From Deltaproteobacteria bacterium (GTDB lineage: Bacteria > Desulfobacterota > Desulfuromonadia > Geobacterales > Pseudopelobacteraceae): DNA of 64,000 bases. Made by a program: the position numbers and the translations under genes. This document shows positions 31,930 to 41,070 of this stretch, piece by piece (the stretch's first letter is position 1; each line of letters starts with the position of its first letter). The stretch spans positions 1 to 64,000 of the forward strand of contig JACPFJ010000025.1 in the NCBI GenBank assembly GCA_016182975.1, read 5' to 3'. Below the pieces are notes generated by a model. It made no database searches, was not told the DNA's origin, and was given only the letters and a program-made list of their open reading frames with translations.

Positions 31930-33494
31930 GCTATCGCGTGTGCATACCCACAGCAGGAACGGGTTCTCGACTTGGCGTCTTGACAAGGTTCATCAACAAG
32001 TCATTGGTCAGCGTCGCGAACCGGCCGATCCTTGCCCACCTGATCGAGCGGTTCCCGCAGGAAACGGAGTTCGTCATCGCGCTCGGCCACAAGGGGGACC
32101 TGGTTCGCGAATTCCTTGGACTGGCCTACCCACAGCGCCAGTTTTTCTTCGCCGAGGTGCACCATTTTGAAGGTCTTGGCTCCGGCTTGGGGTTAAGCCT
32201 TTTGGCCTGTAGAGACTACCTTCAGCAGCCGTTCGTATTCATGTCCTGCGACACCTTGGTAACAGGGCTCATTCCCGCGCCGGATCGAAACTGGATGGGG
32301 TACAGTGAAGCGTTCGATCTTGCTCCTTACCGCACGCTGGCGCTCAAAGACAGTGGTGTGGAAGCCATCTGCGAGAAGGGGGAAGGGAAATCGGATAAGC
32401 ACAAGCCCTACATCGGCTTGGCGGGGATTCATGATTATGAGGCCTTCTGGTCAGGCATGGAGCAGGGTGGCGAAGAGGCCATCCAATCGGGTGAAGCGCA
32501 CGGCATGCGGCAACTGCTGCCCCGCGGTATTTGTGCGTACGGCTTTACCTGGTACGACACAGGCAATATAGAGGCCTTGGCGCGGGCAAGAGAGAGCCAT
32601 CGCGAACCAGACGCCCCCAACATATTGGAGAAAGCCGACGAGGCCATCTGGTTCGTGGACGGCCAGGTTATCAAGTTCTCCGACAACACTGACTTCATCT
32701 CCAATCGAGTCGAGCGCGTTCATGAACTGCAAGGCTTTATTCCAGAGGTGACCGGTGCTCGATCCCACATGTACTGCTACCCGAAAGTGGCGGGCAAGGT
32801 GTTGTCCGAGGTGGTTACGCTTCCGTTGTTTGAGCGATTGCTTGAACATAGCAAAGGTTTCTGGAAGCAAAAAACGTTGTGTACAGATGAGGCATTAGAC
32901 TTTCGTGTTACGTGCTGGCGTTTTTACCGCGACAAAACCTTTGAGCGGCTCGAACTGTTTTACAATAACTTCTCGCTGCAAGATGGAACTGAAACTATCA
33001 ACGGCATTGACATGCCAAAACTAGATGCACTTTTGCATGCACTCGATTGGGATTGGCTTGCGAATGGGCTTCCCGGTCGGTTTCATGGTGATTTCCATTT
33101 TGAGAACATCCTCTGGAACGATGACGATCAGCGCTTTGCCTTCCTCGACTGGCGGCAGGATTTCGGCGGTGATCTCTCCACAGGTGATATCTACTACGAT
33201 CTGGCCAAGTTGCTGCACGGGTTGATAATCAGCCATGAACTCATCGCCGGAGATTTTTATACAGTCGAATGGCAACCAGAAGAGATATTTTACGATTTCC
33301 ATCGAAAGCAGCTTCTCGTTGAATGCGAGCGGCGCTTTGGACAATGGCTTGAGGCTGAAGGGTACGACACAAAGAAAGTCCGGACGCTTACCGCCTTGAT
33401 TTATCTGAATATAGCCGCATTACATCATCGTCCGTACAGTTTGCTGCTGTTTGCGTTGGGCAAGGCTATGCTGAAAACAGAATTGGATCAATAA
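31926..33494 (+). CDS. Bifunctional nucleotidyltransferase-kinase fusion
   Basis: 522 residues. Residues 1 to about 230 form a sugar or alcohol-phosphate nucleotidyltransferase (IPTAGTGSRLGVLTRFINKS, then FVFMSCDTLV). The C-terminal part, about 270-500, is an aminoglycoside/choline-kinase-type phosphotransferase with catalytic HGD (H387-D389), N394 and LDW (D408). Such a fusion could phosphorylate a sugar or alcohol and then join it to a nucleotide, as LicA and LicC do separately for choline. Position right after the KdsC-like phosphatase, aldolase-like protein and cupin suggests it activates their product. The substrate is unknown. Confidence 0.78.
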   Translation: MSYRVCIPTAGTGSRLGVLTRFINKSLVSVANRPILAHLIERFPQETEFVIALGHKGDLVREFLGLAYPQRQFFFAEVHHFEGLGSGLGLSLLACRDYLQQPFVFMSCDTLVTGLIPAPDRNWMGYSEAFDLAPYRTLALKDSGVEAICEKGEGKSDKHKPYIGLAGIHDYEAFWSGMEQGGEEAIQSGEAHGMRQLLPRGICAYGFTWYDTGNIEALARARESHREPDAPNILEKADEAIWFVDGQVIKFSDNTDFISNRVERVHELQGFIPEVTGARSHMYCYPKVAGKVLSEVVTLPLFERLLEHSKGFWKQKTLCTDEALDFRVTCWRFYRDKTFERLELFYNNFSLQDGTETINGIDMPKLDALLHALDWDWLANGLPGRFHGDFHFENILWNDDDQRFAFLDWRQDFGGDLSTGDIYYDLAKLLHGLIISHELIAGDFYTVEWQPEEIFYDFHRKQLLVECERRFGQWLEAEGYDTKKVRTLTALIYLNIAALHHRPYSLLLFALGKAMLKTELDQ

Positions 33495-34631
33495 ATGAAC
33501 CTTATTGACCGAACCCTTTGTGCGGTATCTGGGCATGATGATTTAGAACCCCTGTATACTTTTACCCAGTTCCCAATTTTTATGGGGTGTTTGGATCAGC
33601 CAGAAACCGATGATCTAAAACAGGACATGAGTTGGTGGATCAGTCGTGAATCTGGCCTTATCCAACTCAAGCAACTGTTGCCATTGGACGTGCTTTATCC
33701 TGAATCACACGGTGCCGGCGCTGTTGGCGCAATATGGGAAAAGCACCATAAGGCGTTCGCGCAATTTTTGAGTAAGTCGGCACCGACATCCGTATTCGAA
33801 GTCGGTGGTGCGCATGGAATCCTTGCAGGAGAATACAAACAATTCGGGAAGATACCCTGGACGATTCTGGAGCCCAACCCGACACCTGTTGTTGGGTGCG
33901 AGGCACGCTTCATCAAGGGCTTCTTCGATGACAAATTTGCATACGGAGACCCTTTTGACACGGTAGTTCACTCTCACGTGCTCGAGCATATCTATGAACC
34001 GGATGAATTCATGCGCCATTTATCCGGATTCATGGACGCGGGCAAGCACCTGATATTTTCTCTGCCCAACATGAAGGTTATGCTGGAGCGCAAATACAAC
34101 AACTGCATCAACTTCGAGCATACCGTGTTTCTGACCGAACCTTACGTCGAGTTCTTGCTGGCAAAACACGGCTTCAGGCTGCTGACCAAAGAATACTTCA
34201 TGGATGATCACAGCATCTTTTATGCTGCTGTACGTGATTCCTCCGTGAGCCCAACGGCGCTGACACAAGGCCTTTACAACGAGAATAAAGGGTTGTTCAG
34301 GGATTACATAAGGTATCATGAGGTACTGATCGAGAATTTGAATGACATGATAAATGCTGTCACGCAGCCAGTTTACCTGTTCGGCGCCCATATCTTTGCC
34401 CAGTATTTGATCGCATTCGGGCTGGAAACCAGAAGAATAGTCAGCCTGCTAGACAACGACTCCAATAAACAGGGGAAACGCCTCTATGGCACGAGCTTGC
34501 TGGTGGAGTCGCCCAATACCCTGCGTGACGTGGTGAATCCGGTGGTAATTCTGAAAGCCGGCGTTTACAGCCGGGAAATAAAGGATGATATTCTGGATAA
34601 GGTAAACCGATCTGTCAAATTTCTCGAGTGA
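33495..34631 (+). CDS. SAM-dependent methyltransferase with C-terminal domain (C-methyltransferase type)
   Basis: 378 residues. The central Rossmann part has VFEVGGAHGILAGEY (SAM motif I variant) and FDTVVHSHVLEHIYEPDEFM. The C-terminal domain VYLFGAHIFAQYLIAFG then VSLLDNDSNKQGKRLYG resembles Methyltransf_14-type sugar C-methyltransferases. Residues 1-60 look like the N-terminal part of such enzymes but without the full cysteine-rich zinc site. It starts directly after the previous stop (TAAATG). It probably methylates a nucleotide-linked sugar. Confidence 0.78.
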   Translation: MNLIDRTLCAVSGHDDLEPLYTFTQFPIFMGCLDQPETDDLKQDMSWWISRESGLIQLKQLLPLDVLYPESHGAGAVGAIWEKHHKAFAQFLSKSAPTSVFEVGGAHGILAGEYKQFGKIPWTILEPNPTPVVGCEARFIKGFFDDKFAYGDPFDTVVHSHVLEHIYEPDEFMRHLSGFMDAGKHLIFSLPNMKVMLERKYNNCINFEHTVFLTEPYVEFLLAKHGFRLLTKEYFMDDHSIFYAAVRDSSVSPTALTQGLYNENKGLFRDYIRYHEVLIENLNDMINAVTQPVYLFGAHIFAQYLIAFGLETRRIVSLLDNDSNKQGKRLYGTSLLVESPNTLRDVVNPVVILKAGVYSREIKDDILDKVNRSVKFLE

Positions 34632-34687
34632 CCCAGGAAATGTAAATGTCTCTCTACAGTAGCCAAGGAAACAACTAGGAACGGTTC

Positions 34688-35545
34688 ATGTCGACTCTAA
34701 CTGTCTTTGCAAATTTCTTCATCGACACTCCTGAGCGATTTATTAGGGTGCAGGACTCGTTTAAATCATTTAGAGATGTAAAGGCAGAGAAGTGGGTTAT
34801 TAACGTTCGAGGTCGCTTTGCCGATCAGGTCACGACCTTCCTGATGAAAGAGCTGGGCGAAAAGCTGATTTCATTTCGGCTCCACAGTCAGGACGGGTGG
34901 TTTTTTGATACGAGGCAAATGCTATCTGCCATCGATGGCGACTACGTGTTTTTTTGGCTTGAAGATCATTTAAACATGGCAGAGACGTTTATCTTGGATT
35001 CAATAGTTGAGGAATTGAAGGAAAATAACGCTGACTACATGTATTACTCTTTTTGGTGGGGTGGTGCCTTGAGACAAAGGTATCAAGGCATACCTATGAC
35101 ACCTGGACGTCATATCGACTGGTTTAACCATACTGTAGATAATAATCCAACAATACAAGGCAATGCAAAGGAGGGGGTGTTTTTAATAGCGGTGTGCTCA
35201 ATTTTTAAATCCGACCTTTTCAGAAAAATCGTCTTAACGGATGACCCGGTTCCAAAAAGATGGCCCAAGGAAACCCCTTTTGACTTTGAAAAGTGTCCAA
35301 CGGATGTTCACTGGCTACCTTTGCAGGTTGCGCTACCAAGACAAGAATTGTTTGCGTCAATCGATGATGATCACGTACATCCCGGATCGAGTCTGATTTC
35401 AAGGGGCCTGTATCCGTGTCGCGAACAGCGTCAAACGTATGCCGTAACAAATAAGGTATCTATTCAAGGTAGAATGGGAAACCTGCTGGCAAAATCATAT
35501 CGGCGAATTCTTTCCTTCTTTTGCTTTCAGCCGAAAAAAAAATGA
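34688..35545 (+). CDS. Glycosyltransferase-like protein of unknown family
   Basis: 285 residues, AT-rich gene. TVFANFFIDTPERFIRVQDS at the start and YVFFWLEDHLNMAETFI (an acidic pair in a GT-A-like place) suggest a glycosyltransferase, but there is no standard DxD. Aromatic-rich centre (YYSFWWGGALRQRY) and a basic tail ending QPKKK. AGGAACGG precedes the ATG. The stop overlaps the next start (ATGA). Assignment rests mainly on context. Confidence 0.5.
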   Translation: MSTLTVFANFFIDTPERFIRVQDSFKSFRDVKAEKWVINVRGRFADQVTTFLMKELGEKLISFRLHSQDGWFFDTRQMLSAIDGDYVFFWLEDHLNMAETFILDSIVEELKENNADYMYYSFWWGGALRQRYQGIPMTPGRHIDWFNHTVDNNPTIQGNAKEGVFLIAVCSIFKSDLFRKIVLTDDPVPKRWPKETPFDFEKCPTDVHWLPLQVALPRQELFASIDDDHVHPGSSLISRGLYPCREQRQTYAVTNKVSIQGRMGNLLAKSYRRILSFFCFQPKKK

Positions 35546-36348
35546 AACGAAATCAAAAATCACAAAGTCTTAGTCCATTAAAAACGTCCGATCTTACGAT
35601 TGAGCAATTGAGCCAAGAAGCGGAATACGAGTTTCCATACCATTATGTCACGCAGTTTAAAGACGGACAGTTCAAACATTTTTTTCTGGATACCTGGTCA
35701 ATTAATTATGCTTCAACAATCGAATTTTTATTACAAAGAATAGATGCGGGTCAGGGTACACGAATTGTTGATATAGGATGTGGAGACGGGAGGTTCAGTC
35801 GAGAGTTGGCCCTTGCCTTTCAATCCTCCGCCGTTGTCGGTATTGATTACTCCAGAAGGGCTATAGCACTCGCCTTGGCAATGAACACTGAAATTGCCAA
35901 TCTTAGTTTTGAGTCCGTTGATATAACCGCGAAACATCCCTTTGGGACCTTTGATGTTGCTGTGCTAATGGAAGTAATCGAACACATACCGATTGAGGAC
36001 GCAGTAAGTTTCATAAGGTCTGTGCGTGCGTTGATTAAGGATGGTGGAGTCCTGTATCTTACTGTTCCGCATGAAAACAAGCCACTTGAGTATAAGCATC
36101 ATCAGCATTTTTCTGTCGAAAAGATTGTCGAGTGTCTGACGCCCTCTTTTGAAATAGCAGAAGTTCTACCTTTTGAGAGAATTACATGGTTCCGAGGCCT
36201 GATTTTAAATTTATTGAGTAACCGATTGTTTATCCTGAATAGTCCACGTTTGCTTTCGATGGTTTATCGCTGGTATAAAAAAAATCTGTTTTTCTGCGCG
36301 TCTGAAAAGGATTGTCAGCGCATATTTGTAAAGGCTGTGGCCAGATAG
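35542..36348 (+). CDS. Class I SAM-dependent methyltransferase
   Basis: 268 residues. Motif I RIVDIGCGDGRFSREL, the acidic loop VVGIDYSRRAIALALAM, post-I FDVAVLMEVIEHIP and GGVLYLTVPHENKP are clear. The C-terminal 60 residues are hydrophobic and basic, maybe for membrane contact. It overlaps the previous gene by four bases. It probably modifies a sugar of the glycan. The gene is among the most AT-rich in the window. A gap of 131 bases without a feature follows. Confidence 0.85.
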   Translation: MKRNQKSQSLSPLKTSDLTIEQLSQEAEYEFPYHYVTQFKDGQFKHFFLDTWSINYASTIEFLLQRIDAGQGTRIVDIGCGDGRFSRELALAFQSSAVVGIDYSRRAIALALAMNTEIANLSFESVDITAKHPFGTFDVAVLMEVIEHIPIEDAVSFIRSVRALIKDGGVLYLTVPHENKPLEYKHHQHFSVEKIVECLTPSFEIAEVLPFERITWFRGLILNLLSNRLFILNSPRLLSMVYRWYKKNLFFCASEKDCQRIFVKAVAR

Positions 36349-36479
36349 ATGTTGAGCGTTATTACGCCAGCTTGCACGCGCGCAGTCCTGTTTGAAAAGA
36401 CGCTCAAGGTGCTCCTTAACCGAATGTTTTCACTTTTGCCGCTGTAAAACGAGACACTATCAGGATTCCATCTACCGAA

Positions 36480-37457
36480 ATGGACATATCTGTCATAATT
36501 CCAACCCTTAATCGCCCACGCCTTCTTGCGGATTGCCTTGACAGCGTACTAACTCAGGCACTCGACGGGGATCGTTTCGAAGTGATTGTTGTGGATAACG
36601 GCTGCGACGAGGAAACCGCCGCCGTAGCTAAAATGGCCATGGCTTCAACACGATGCACAGTCATTTACGTCGCAGAGCCCCGGCCCGGCCTGCACCACTG
36701 CCGGCATACGGGAGCCGATGCCGCCTCATCACCGCTTCTGGTTTTTGCCGACGACGATATTATTGCGACCCCTAACTGGTTGAGTGGCATCATCGATGGG
36801 TTCTCTCGGCCAAATGTCGCGATTGTCGGTGGCAACAGCCTTCCCCACTTCGATGAGGAGCCTCCGGATTGGTTCCACCGCCTATGGAAGAATATGCAAT
36901 GGGGGCGGGTACTCGGTTGGTACAGCCTCATCGATTTCACCGGTGACGTCCAGCAGATCCCGGCACGGTGTGTGTGGGGATGCAATTTTTCCATCCGGAA
37001 AGAGGTGCTGCTGCAGGTGGGTGGGTTCCACCCGGATGGTATGCCGGAGCACCTGGCACGATATCGCGGAGACGGTGAAACAGCCGTCTCTACGATGGTC
37101 GATGAGCTCGGGCTTCTGACCATTCATCACCCGGACGCCACAGTGCGACACCGTATTTCTTCCAGTCGACTTACGTTCAAGTATCTTCGTCACCGTTCGT
37201 ATCTCCAGGGCATTTCGGATTGTTTCACCATCTTGCGCAGGTCTCAAGGGGATCTGGGTCCAGTCCGCAAGCATTTTCGGCGACTGCTTCTGATAGACCG
37301 CATCAAACGACCGTTTCATCTTTGTGACGATCCTGTTAATGAGGCGCTTTCGCTCGGATATGCAGATGGAATACGATTTTATCTCGATGAAGCCCGCAAT
37401 GATAGGTCGCTTGTCCGATGGGCCGTCAAGGAATCGTTTTGGGAGAAACGAGCATGA
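36480..37457 (+). CDS. Family 2 glycosyltransferase
   Basis: 325 residues. ISVIIPTLNRPRLLADCLDS and the metal site FADDDII mark GT2; the acceptor region holds VWGCNFSIRKEVLLQVGGF then RYRGDGETAVS (ED-like catalytic base). It acts on the cytoplasmic side with a nucleotide-sugar donor. Its stop overlaps the next start (ATGA). Composition returns toward the window average from here on. Confidence 0.9.
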   Translation: MDISVIIPTLNRPRLLADCLDSVLTQALDGDRFEVIVVDNGCDEETAAVAKMAMASTRCTVIYVAEPRPGLHHCRHTGADAASSPLLVFADDDIIATPNWLSGIIDGFSRPNVAIVGGNSLPHFDEEPPDWFHRLWKNMQWGRVLGWYSLIDFTGDVQQIPARCVWGCNFSIRKEVLLQVGGFHPDGMPEHLARYRGDGETAVSTMVDELGLLTIHHPDATVRHRISSSRLTFKYLRHRSYLQGISDCFTILRRSQGDLGPVRKHFRRLLLIDRIKRPFHLCDDPVNEALSLGYADGIRFYLDEARNDRSLVRWAVKESFWEKRA

Positions 37458-38698
37458 CCTCTCGCTGCGCGGCCTTTATACTCTATGGCTACCCCTTGGG
37501 CGTTTCGACGATGGTAATCAACAGCATTATCATGTTCGCCCGCAGGGGATACGCCGTTGACGTAGTTATAGACCGCGAAAATTACGAAACAAGCCCGATC
37601 TATTTCACCGAGCCAAACGTGAATCTCATTTTTTACAGGGGAAACGGCAAGTTTTTGGTAAGGCTGTTTCAGTTCGCGTCTGATCGACTGAAAAGATTCT
37701 CTCTCTCTATGCTTTCCGAAATGGCTCCGTTCAGTGCCGCACTTCTCTATATTAGCCCAATGCTGTTTGCGTTTTCCCGTTGGCTGCGCTCCGCGCTGCC
37801 GCTTTCGGAGTATGATTTCATCATCCCTGTCGACTACCGCAGCCTGGTCGCACTCCACAGCTGCCGCGAGAAGGGCAATATCGTGTACTACGATATGGAA
37901 CTCATGGACTGGAAGGAAAATTGCCATCTGTACCAAAACAAGCTCTACTGGAAGAAGCTGGAGCATCGAATGATCTGTCAAATTGGTTGCGTGGCGATCC
38001 AAAGCGAACCCAGGGCGGAGCTTTTCGCAGAAATTAACCGTTACACTCGGGACAGAATCCACCTGCTTCCTGTCGCATCCATGGGGGAGCCTATCGTGGC
38101 AAAGTCAGATTTTTTTCGCCGCAAATTCGGCATTCCCCCTGACCAGACAATAGTGATATATTCAGGCAATTTCCGAGAATGGGCGTACTGCTTGGAGATT
38201 ATCGAATCGGCCCGGTTCTGGCCGGACAAATTCTCGCTTGTGATGCATACCTGGAAGGCTTCGAACGTGCACACCGCCTATTTCGCCAAGATGAAGAGAG
38301 CTGCAACGGGAGTGAGGGTATATCTGTCAACGGAGTATCTAGAACCGGAGGCGCTGGCACCGGCGCTCTCATCCGCGGACATTGCGCTCATGTTTTACCG
38401 GCCGATCGACGGCAACTTTACAGAGATCATGCATTCCTCGAACAAGCTCGGAGAGTATCTCAAGGCTGGGCTCCCGGTAATCTGCTCGAATTTTGAAACC
38501 TTACGCGAATTCGTTACCGGACACGGGATTGGTGTTCCGATATCATCGTTGGACGACTTGCCGCAGGCGCTCTGGCAGGTGACTGAGCAGCTCCCGACAT
38601 TTAGGCTCAGGGCGCTCGACTGTTATCAAAGAAACTTTCGGTTCGAACCGTTCTTCGAGCGCTTTTATAGTGAAATTGCCCAGGTCGCTGATAACTGA
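37454..38698 (+). CDS. GT4-like (group 1) glycosyltransferase
   Basis: 414 residues. GT-B fold indicated by GYPLGVSTMVINSIIMF at the start, a second Rossmann half beginning TIVIYSGNFREWAYCLEIIE, and SSNKLGEYLKAGLPVICSNF (the donor-binding E-x-G region). Start at 37454 overlaps the previous stop. About 50 bases separate it from the next cupin gene. Donor and acceptor unknown. Confidence 0.8.
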   Translation: MTSRCAAFILYGYPLGVSTMVINSIIMFARRGYAVDVVIDRENYETSPIYFTEPNVNLIFYRGNGKFLVRLFQFASDRLKRFSLSMLSEMAPFSAALLYISPMLFAFSRWLRSALPLSEYDFIIPVDYRSLVALHSCREKGNIVYYDMELMDWKENCHLYQNKLYWKKLEHRMICQIGCVAIQSEPRAELFAEINRYTRDRIHLLPVASMGEPIVAKSDFFRRKFGIPPDQTIVIYSGNFREWAYCLEIIESARFWPDKFSLVMHTWKASNVHTAYFAKMKRAATGVRVYLSTEYLEPEALAPALSSADIALMFYRPIDGNFTEIMHSSNKLGEYLKAGLPVICSNFETLREFVTGHGIGVPISSLDDLPQALWQVTEQLPTFRLRALDCYQRNFRFEPFFERFYSEIAQVADN

Positions 38699-38748
38699 GG
38701 CCATTATCATATTGCCGTGCCCCACGTGCATGTATAACAGGAGACGAA

Positions 38749-39186
38749 ATGGAGCGTGTAATTTACGATGGCTGTATTCTTGCGATTATCGTCAGGAATG
38801 ACTACTCGAACAACGGAATTAGCTTCTTTACACCGGATGAGTATTCGCAGCAACTGGCCTACATGCATCATCAAGCCGGTAAAGTTATAGATCCTCATGT
38901 TCATAATCCTGTGCAGCGGGAGGTTATGCTGACCCAGGAAGTAATTTTTATCAAACGTGGAAAGTTGCGGGTTGATTTTTATGGCCAGAATCGAAACTAC
39001 ATCGAAAGTCGAATTCTCTATGCCGGCGACACTATTCTGCTGGCGGCCGGAGGGCATGGTTTCGAGGTGCTTGAGGAGATCGAAATGATAGAAGTGAAGC
39101 AAGGTCCCTATGCCGGAGAAAATGACAAAACAAGGTTTACCGGTATCATTGCCAGCGAATTAGTCGTAAGGAGTGGCAATGATTGA
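38749..39186 (+). CDS. Cupin protein upstream of the DegT aminotransferase
   Basis: 145 residues, a cupin with KVIDPHVHNPVQREVML, QEVIFIKRGKLRVDF and GDTILLAAGGHGFEVLEE, giving a plausible metal-binding His set. It overlaps the aminotransferase gene by eight bases, so the two probably act on the same sugar nucleotide, for example as ketoisomerase and aminotransferase. It lacks the RGxHAHK pattern of FdtA-type ketoisomerases. AGGAGACGAA stands before the ATG. Confidence 0.72.
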   Translation: MERVIYDGCILAIIVRNDYSNNGISFFTPDEYSQQLAYMHHQAGKVIDPHVHNPVQREVMLTQEVIFIKRGKLRVDFYGQNRNYIESRILYAGDTILLAAGGHGFEVLEEIEMIEVKQGPYAGENDKTRFTGIIASELVVRSGND

Positions 39187-40297
39187 CTTCATTCCGGTAA
39201 ATGAACCGCTTCTAGACGGTAATGAAAAAAAATATCTTTTGGATTGTATTGAAACAGGCTGGATTTCATCAGAAGGGCCTTTTGTCAAACAATTCGAGGA
39301 GCTTTTTGCCGCGAAGGTAGGCCGGCGGTGGGGGGTTGCCGTTGCCAATGGGTCAGGTGCACTCGACATCGCTGTCCAGGCCTTGGGGTTGGGGCAGGGG
39401 GATGAGGTGATCATCCCCACATTCACCATAATCTCTTGTGCGGCGTCGGTAGTCCGTGCAGGGGGAACGCCTGTGGTGGTGGATTCGGACCCGATCACGT
39501 GGAACATGGATGTGAGGCAGATAGAAACGCGGATTACACCTCGCACAAAGGCAATAATGGCGGTTCATGTCTATGGCCTGACTGTAGACATGGACCCACT
39601 TCTCGAACTGGCACGCAAGTATGGCCTGCGTGTGATCGAGGATGCCGCCCAAATGCACGGTCAGACATACAAAGGAAGACCTTGCGGTAATTTCGGCGAT
39701 ATCAGTACCTTTAGTTTCTATCCCAACAAGCACGTTACGACCGGAGAGGGTGGAATGATCGTGACTGACGATGTCGCACTAGCGGAGCGGTGCCGCAGTC
39801 TCAGAAATCTCTGTTTTCAGCCAGCAAAACGATTTGTCCATGAGGAACTGGGTTGGAACTATCGTATGACCAACCTGCAGGCGGCGCTCGGACTTGCCCA
39901 ATTAGAGAGGCTTGATAGCTTCGTTACCCTGAAGAGGTCAATGGGCGAAAAGTATAACCGCCTACTTTCGGGGGTGACTGGACTTCTGCTTCCGTTACCT
40001 TCCACGGTATATGCCGATAACATATACTGGGTCTATGGAGTAGTGCTTTCCCATGAAATAGGTTTTGAGGCCGAAGAAGCGATGAAACGCCTTGCTGCAA
40101 AAGGAATCGGTACGCGCCCTTTTTTCTGGCCGATGCACGAGCAGCCGGTCTTTAAAAAGATGGGACTGTTTACACATGTGTCGTGTCCGGTAGCTGAGCG
40201 GATTGCTAGAAGAGGATTTTATCTTCCCAGTGGTTTGGCATTAACCGATCTCCAGATGGAACGGGTAGCGGACATGCTCAAGGAGATACTAGCATGA
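39179..40297 (+). CDS. DegT/DnrJ/EryC1/StrS aminotransferase (perosamine synthetase-like)
   Basis: 372 residues. FIPVNEPLLDGNEKKYLLDC then TGWISSEGP, VANGSGALDIAV, VIEDAAQMHGQTYKG and FSFYPNKHVTTGEGGMI with the PLP lysine K184. This is the sugar-nucleotide 3- or 4-aminotransferase family, closest in pattern to GDP-perosamine synthetases. The GDP-mannose genes at 48.6-50.8 kb fit such a substrate, but no GDP-mannose 4,6-dehydratase is seen. It overlaps the cupin before and the methyltransferase after. Confidence 0.9.
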   Translation: MIDFIPVNEPLLDGNEKKYLLDCIETGWISSEGPFVKQFEELFAAKVGRRWGVAVANGSGALDIAVQALGLGQGDEVIIPTFTIISCAASVVRAGGTPVVVDSDPITWNMDVRQIETRITPRTKAIMAVHVYGLTVDMDPLLELARKYGLRVIEDAAQMHGQTYKGRPCGNFGDISTFSFYPNKHVTTGEGGMIVTDDVALAERCRSLRNLCFQPAKRFVHEELGWNYRMTNLQAALGLAQLERLDSFVTLKRSMGEKYNRLLSGVTGLLLPLPSTVYADNIYWVYGVVLSHEIGFEAEEAMKRLAAKGIGTRPFFWPMHEQPVFKKMGLFTHVSCPVAERIARRGFYLPSGLALTDLQMERVADMLKEILA

Positions 40298-41070
40298 CAG
40301 TCTTTGCTGATTATGCTCGCTACTACGATCTTCTCTACCGGGACAAGGACTACGAGTCTGAAGCGGACTTCGTGTCAAAACTCTTGAGGCGCTATGCTCC
40401 CGCAGCTTCATCAATTTTGGAACTTGGCTGTGGAACGGGGCGACACGCCGAACTGTTGGCTCTAAGGGGATACCACATCCATGGCGTTGACCGTAGCGAG
40501 GTCATGCTGGCCGATGCCGAACTGCGCCGATCATACCTGCCCGATGAACTGCCAGGAAAACTGGAATTTTCGTGTGCTGACATCAGGAATGTGCGTCTTA
40601 GCTACCGGTTTGATGCGGTCGTCTCTCTTTTTCACGTCATGAGTTACATGGTCGAAAACAACGACCTGAATCAGGTGTTTGCCACAGCCAGGACTCATCT
40701 GAAACCCGGCGGACTGTTCCTTTTCGACTGCTGGTACGGTCCGGCGGTACTTGAAGAGCGCCCATCTGTTCGTGTGAAGCGCTTGGCTGACGATGAGGTT
40801 GAGATAACCAGGATCGGCGAGCCATTGATCCACCCCAATGAGAACGTGGTCGATGTTAACTATGACGTTCACATCCTCCATAAACGGTCACAAACGGTGA
40901 CCAGGCTGACCGAGTGCCACAGGATGCGGTATCTATTTCTTACTGAGATCCGCGAACTCTTCGCCCGTCACGGCATGAAACCGGCGTTCTTTACAGAGTG
41001 GCTTACCGGCAGAGAGCCCGGTTTCGGAACATGGAGCCTCTGTGCCGGAAGTACAGTTGAGGCAACATGA
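40294..41070 (+). CDS. Class I SAM-dependent methyltransferase
   Basis: 258 residues. FADYARYYDLLYRDKDY at the start and ILELGCGTGRHAELLALRG (motif I), VDRSEVMLADAELR, then FDAVVSLFHVMSYM. It resembles methyltransferases that act on amino or deoxy sugars next to DegT genes, possibly N-methylating the amino sugar made by the enzyme encoded before. ATGA overlap on both sides. Confidence 0.87.
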   Translation: MTVFADYARYYDLLYRDKDYESEADFVSKLLRRYAPAASSILELGCGTGRHAELLALRGYHIHGVDRSEVMLADAELRRSYLPDELPGKLEFSCADIRNVRLSYRFDAVVSLFHVMSYMVENNDLNQVFATARTHLKPGGLFLFDCWYGPAVLEERPSVRVKRLADDEVEITRIGEPLIHPNENVVDVNYDVHILHKRSQTVTRLTECHRMRYLFLTEIRELFARHGMKPAFFTEWLTGREPGFGTWSLCAGSTVEAT

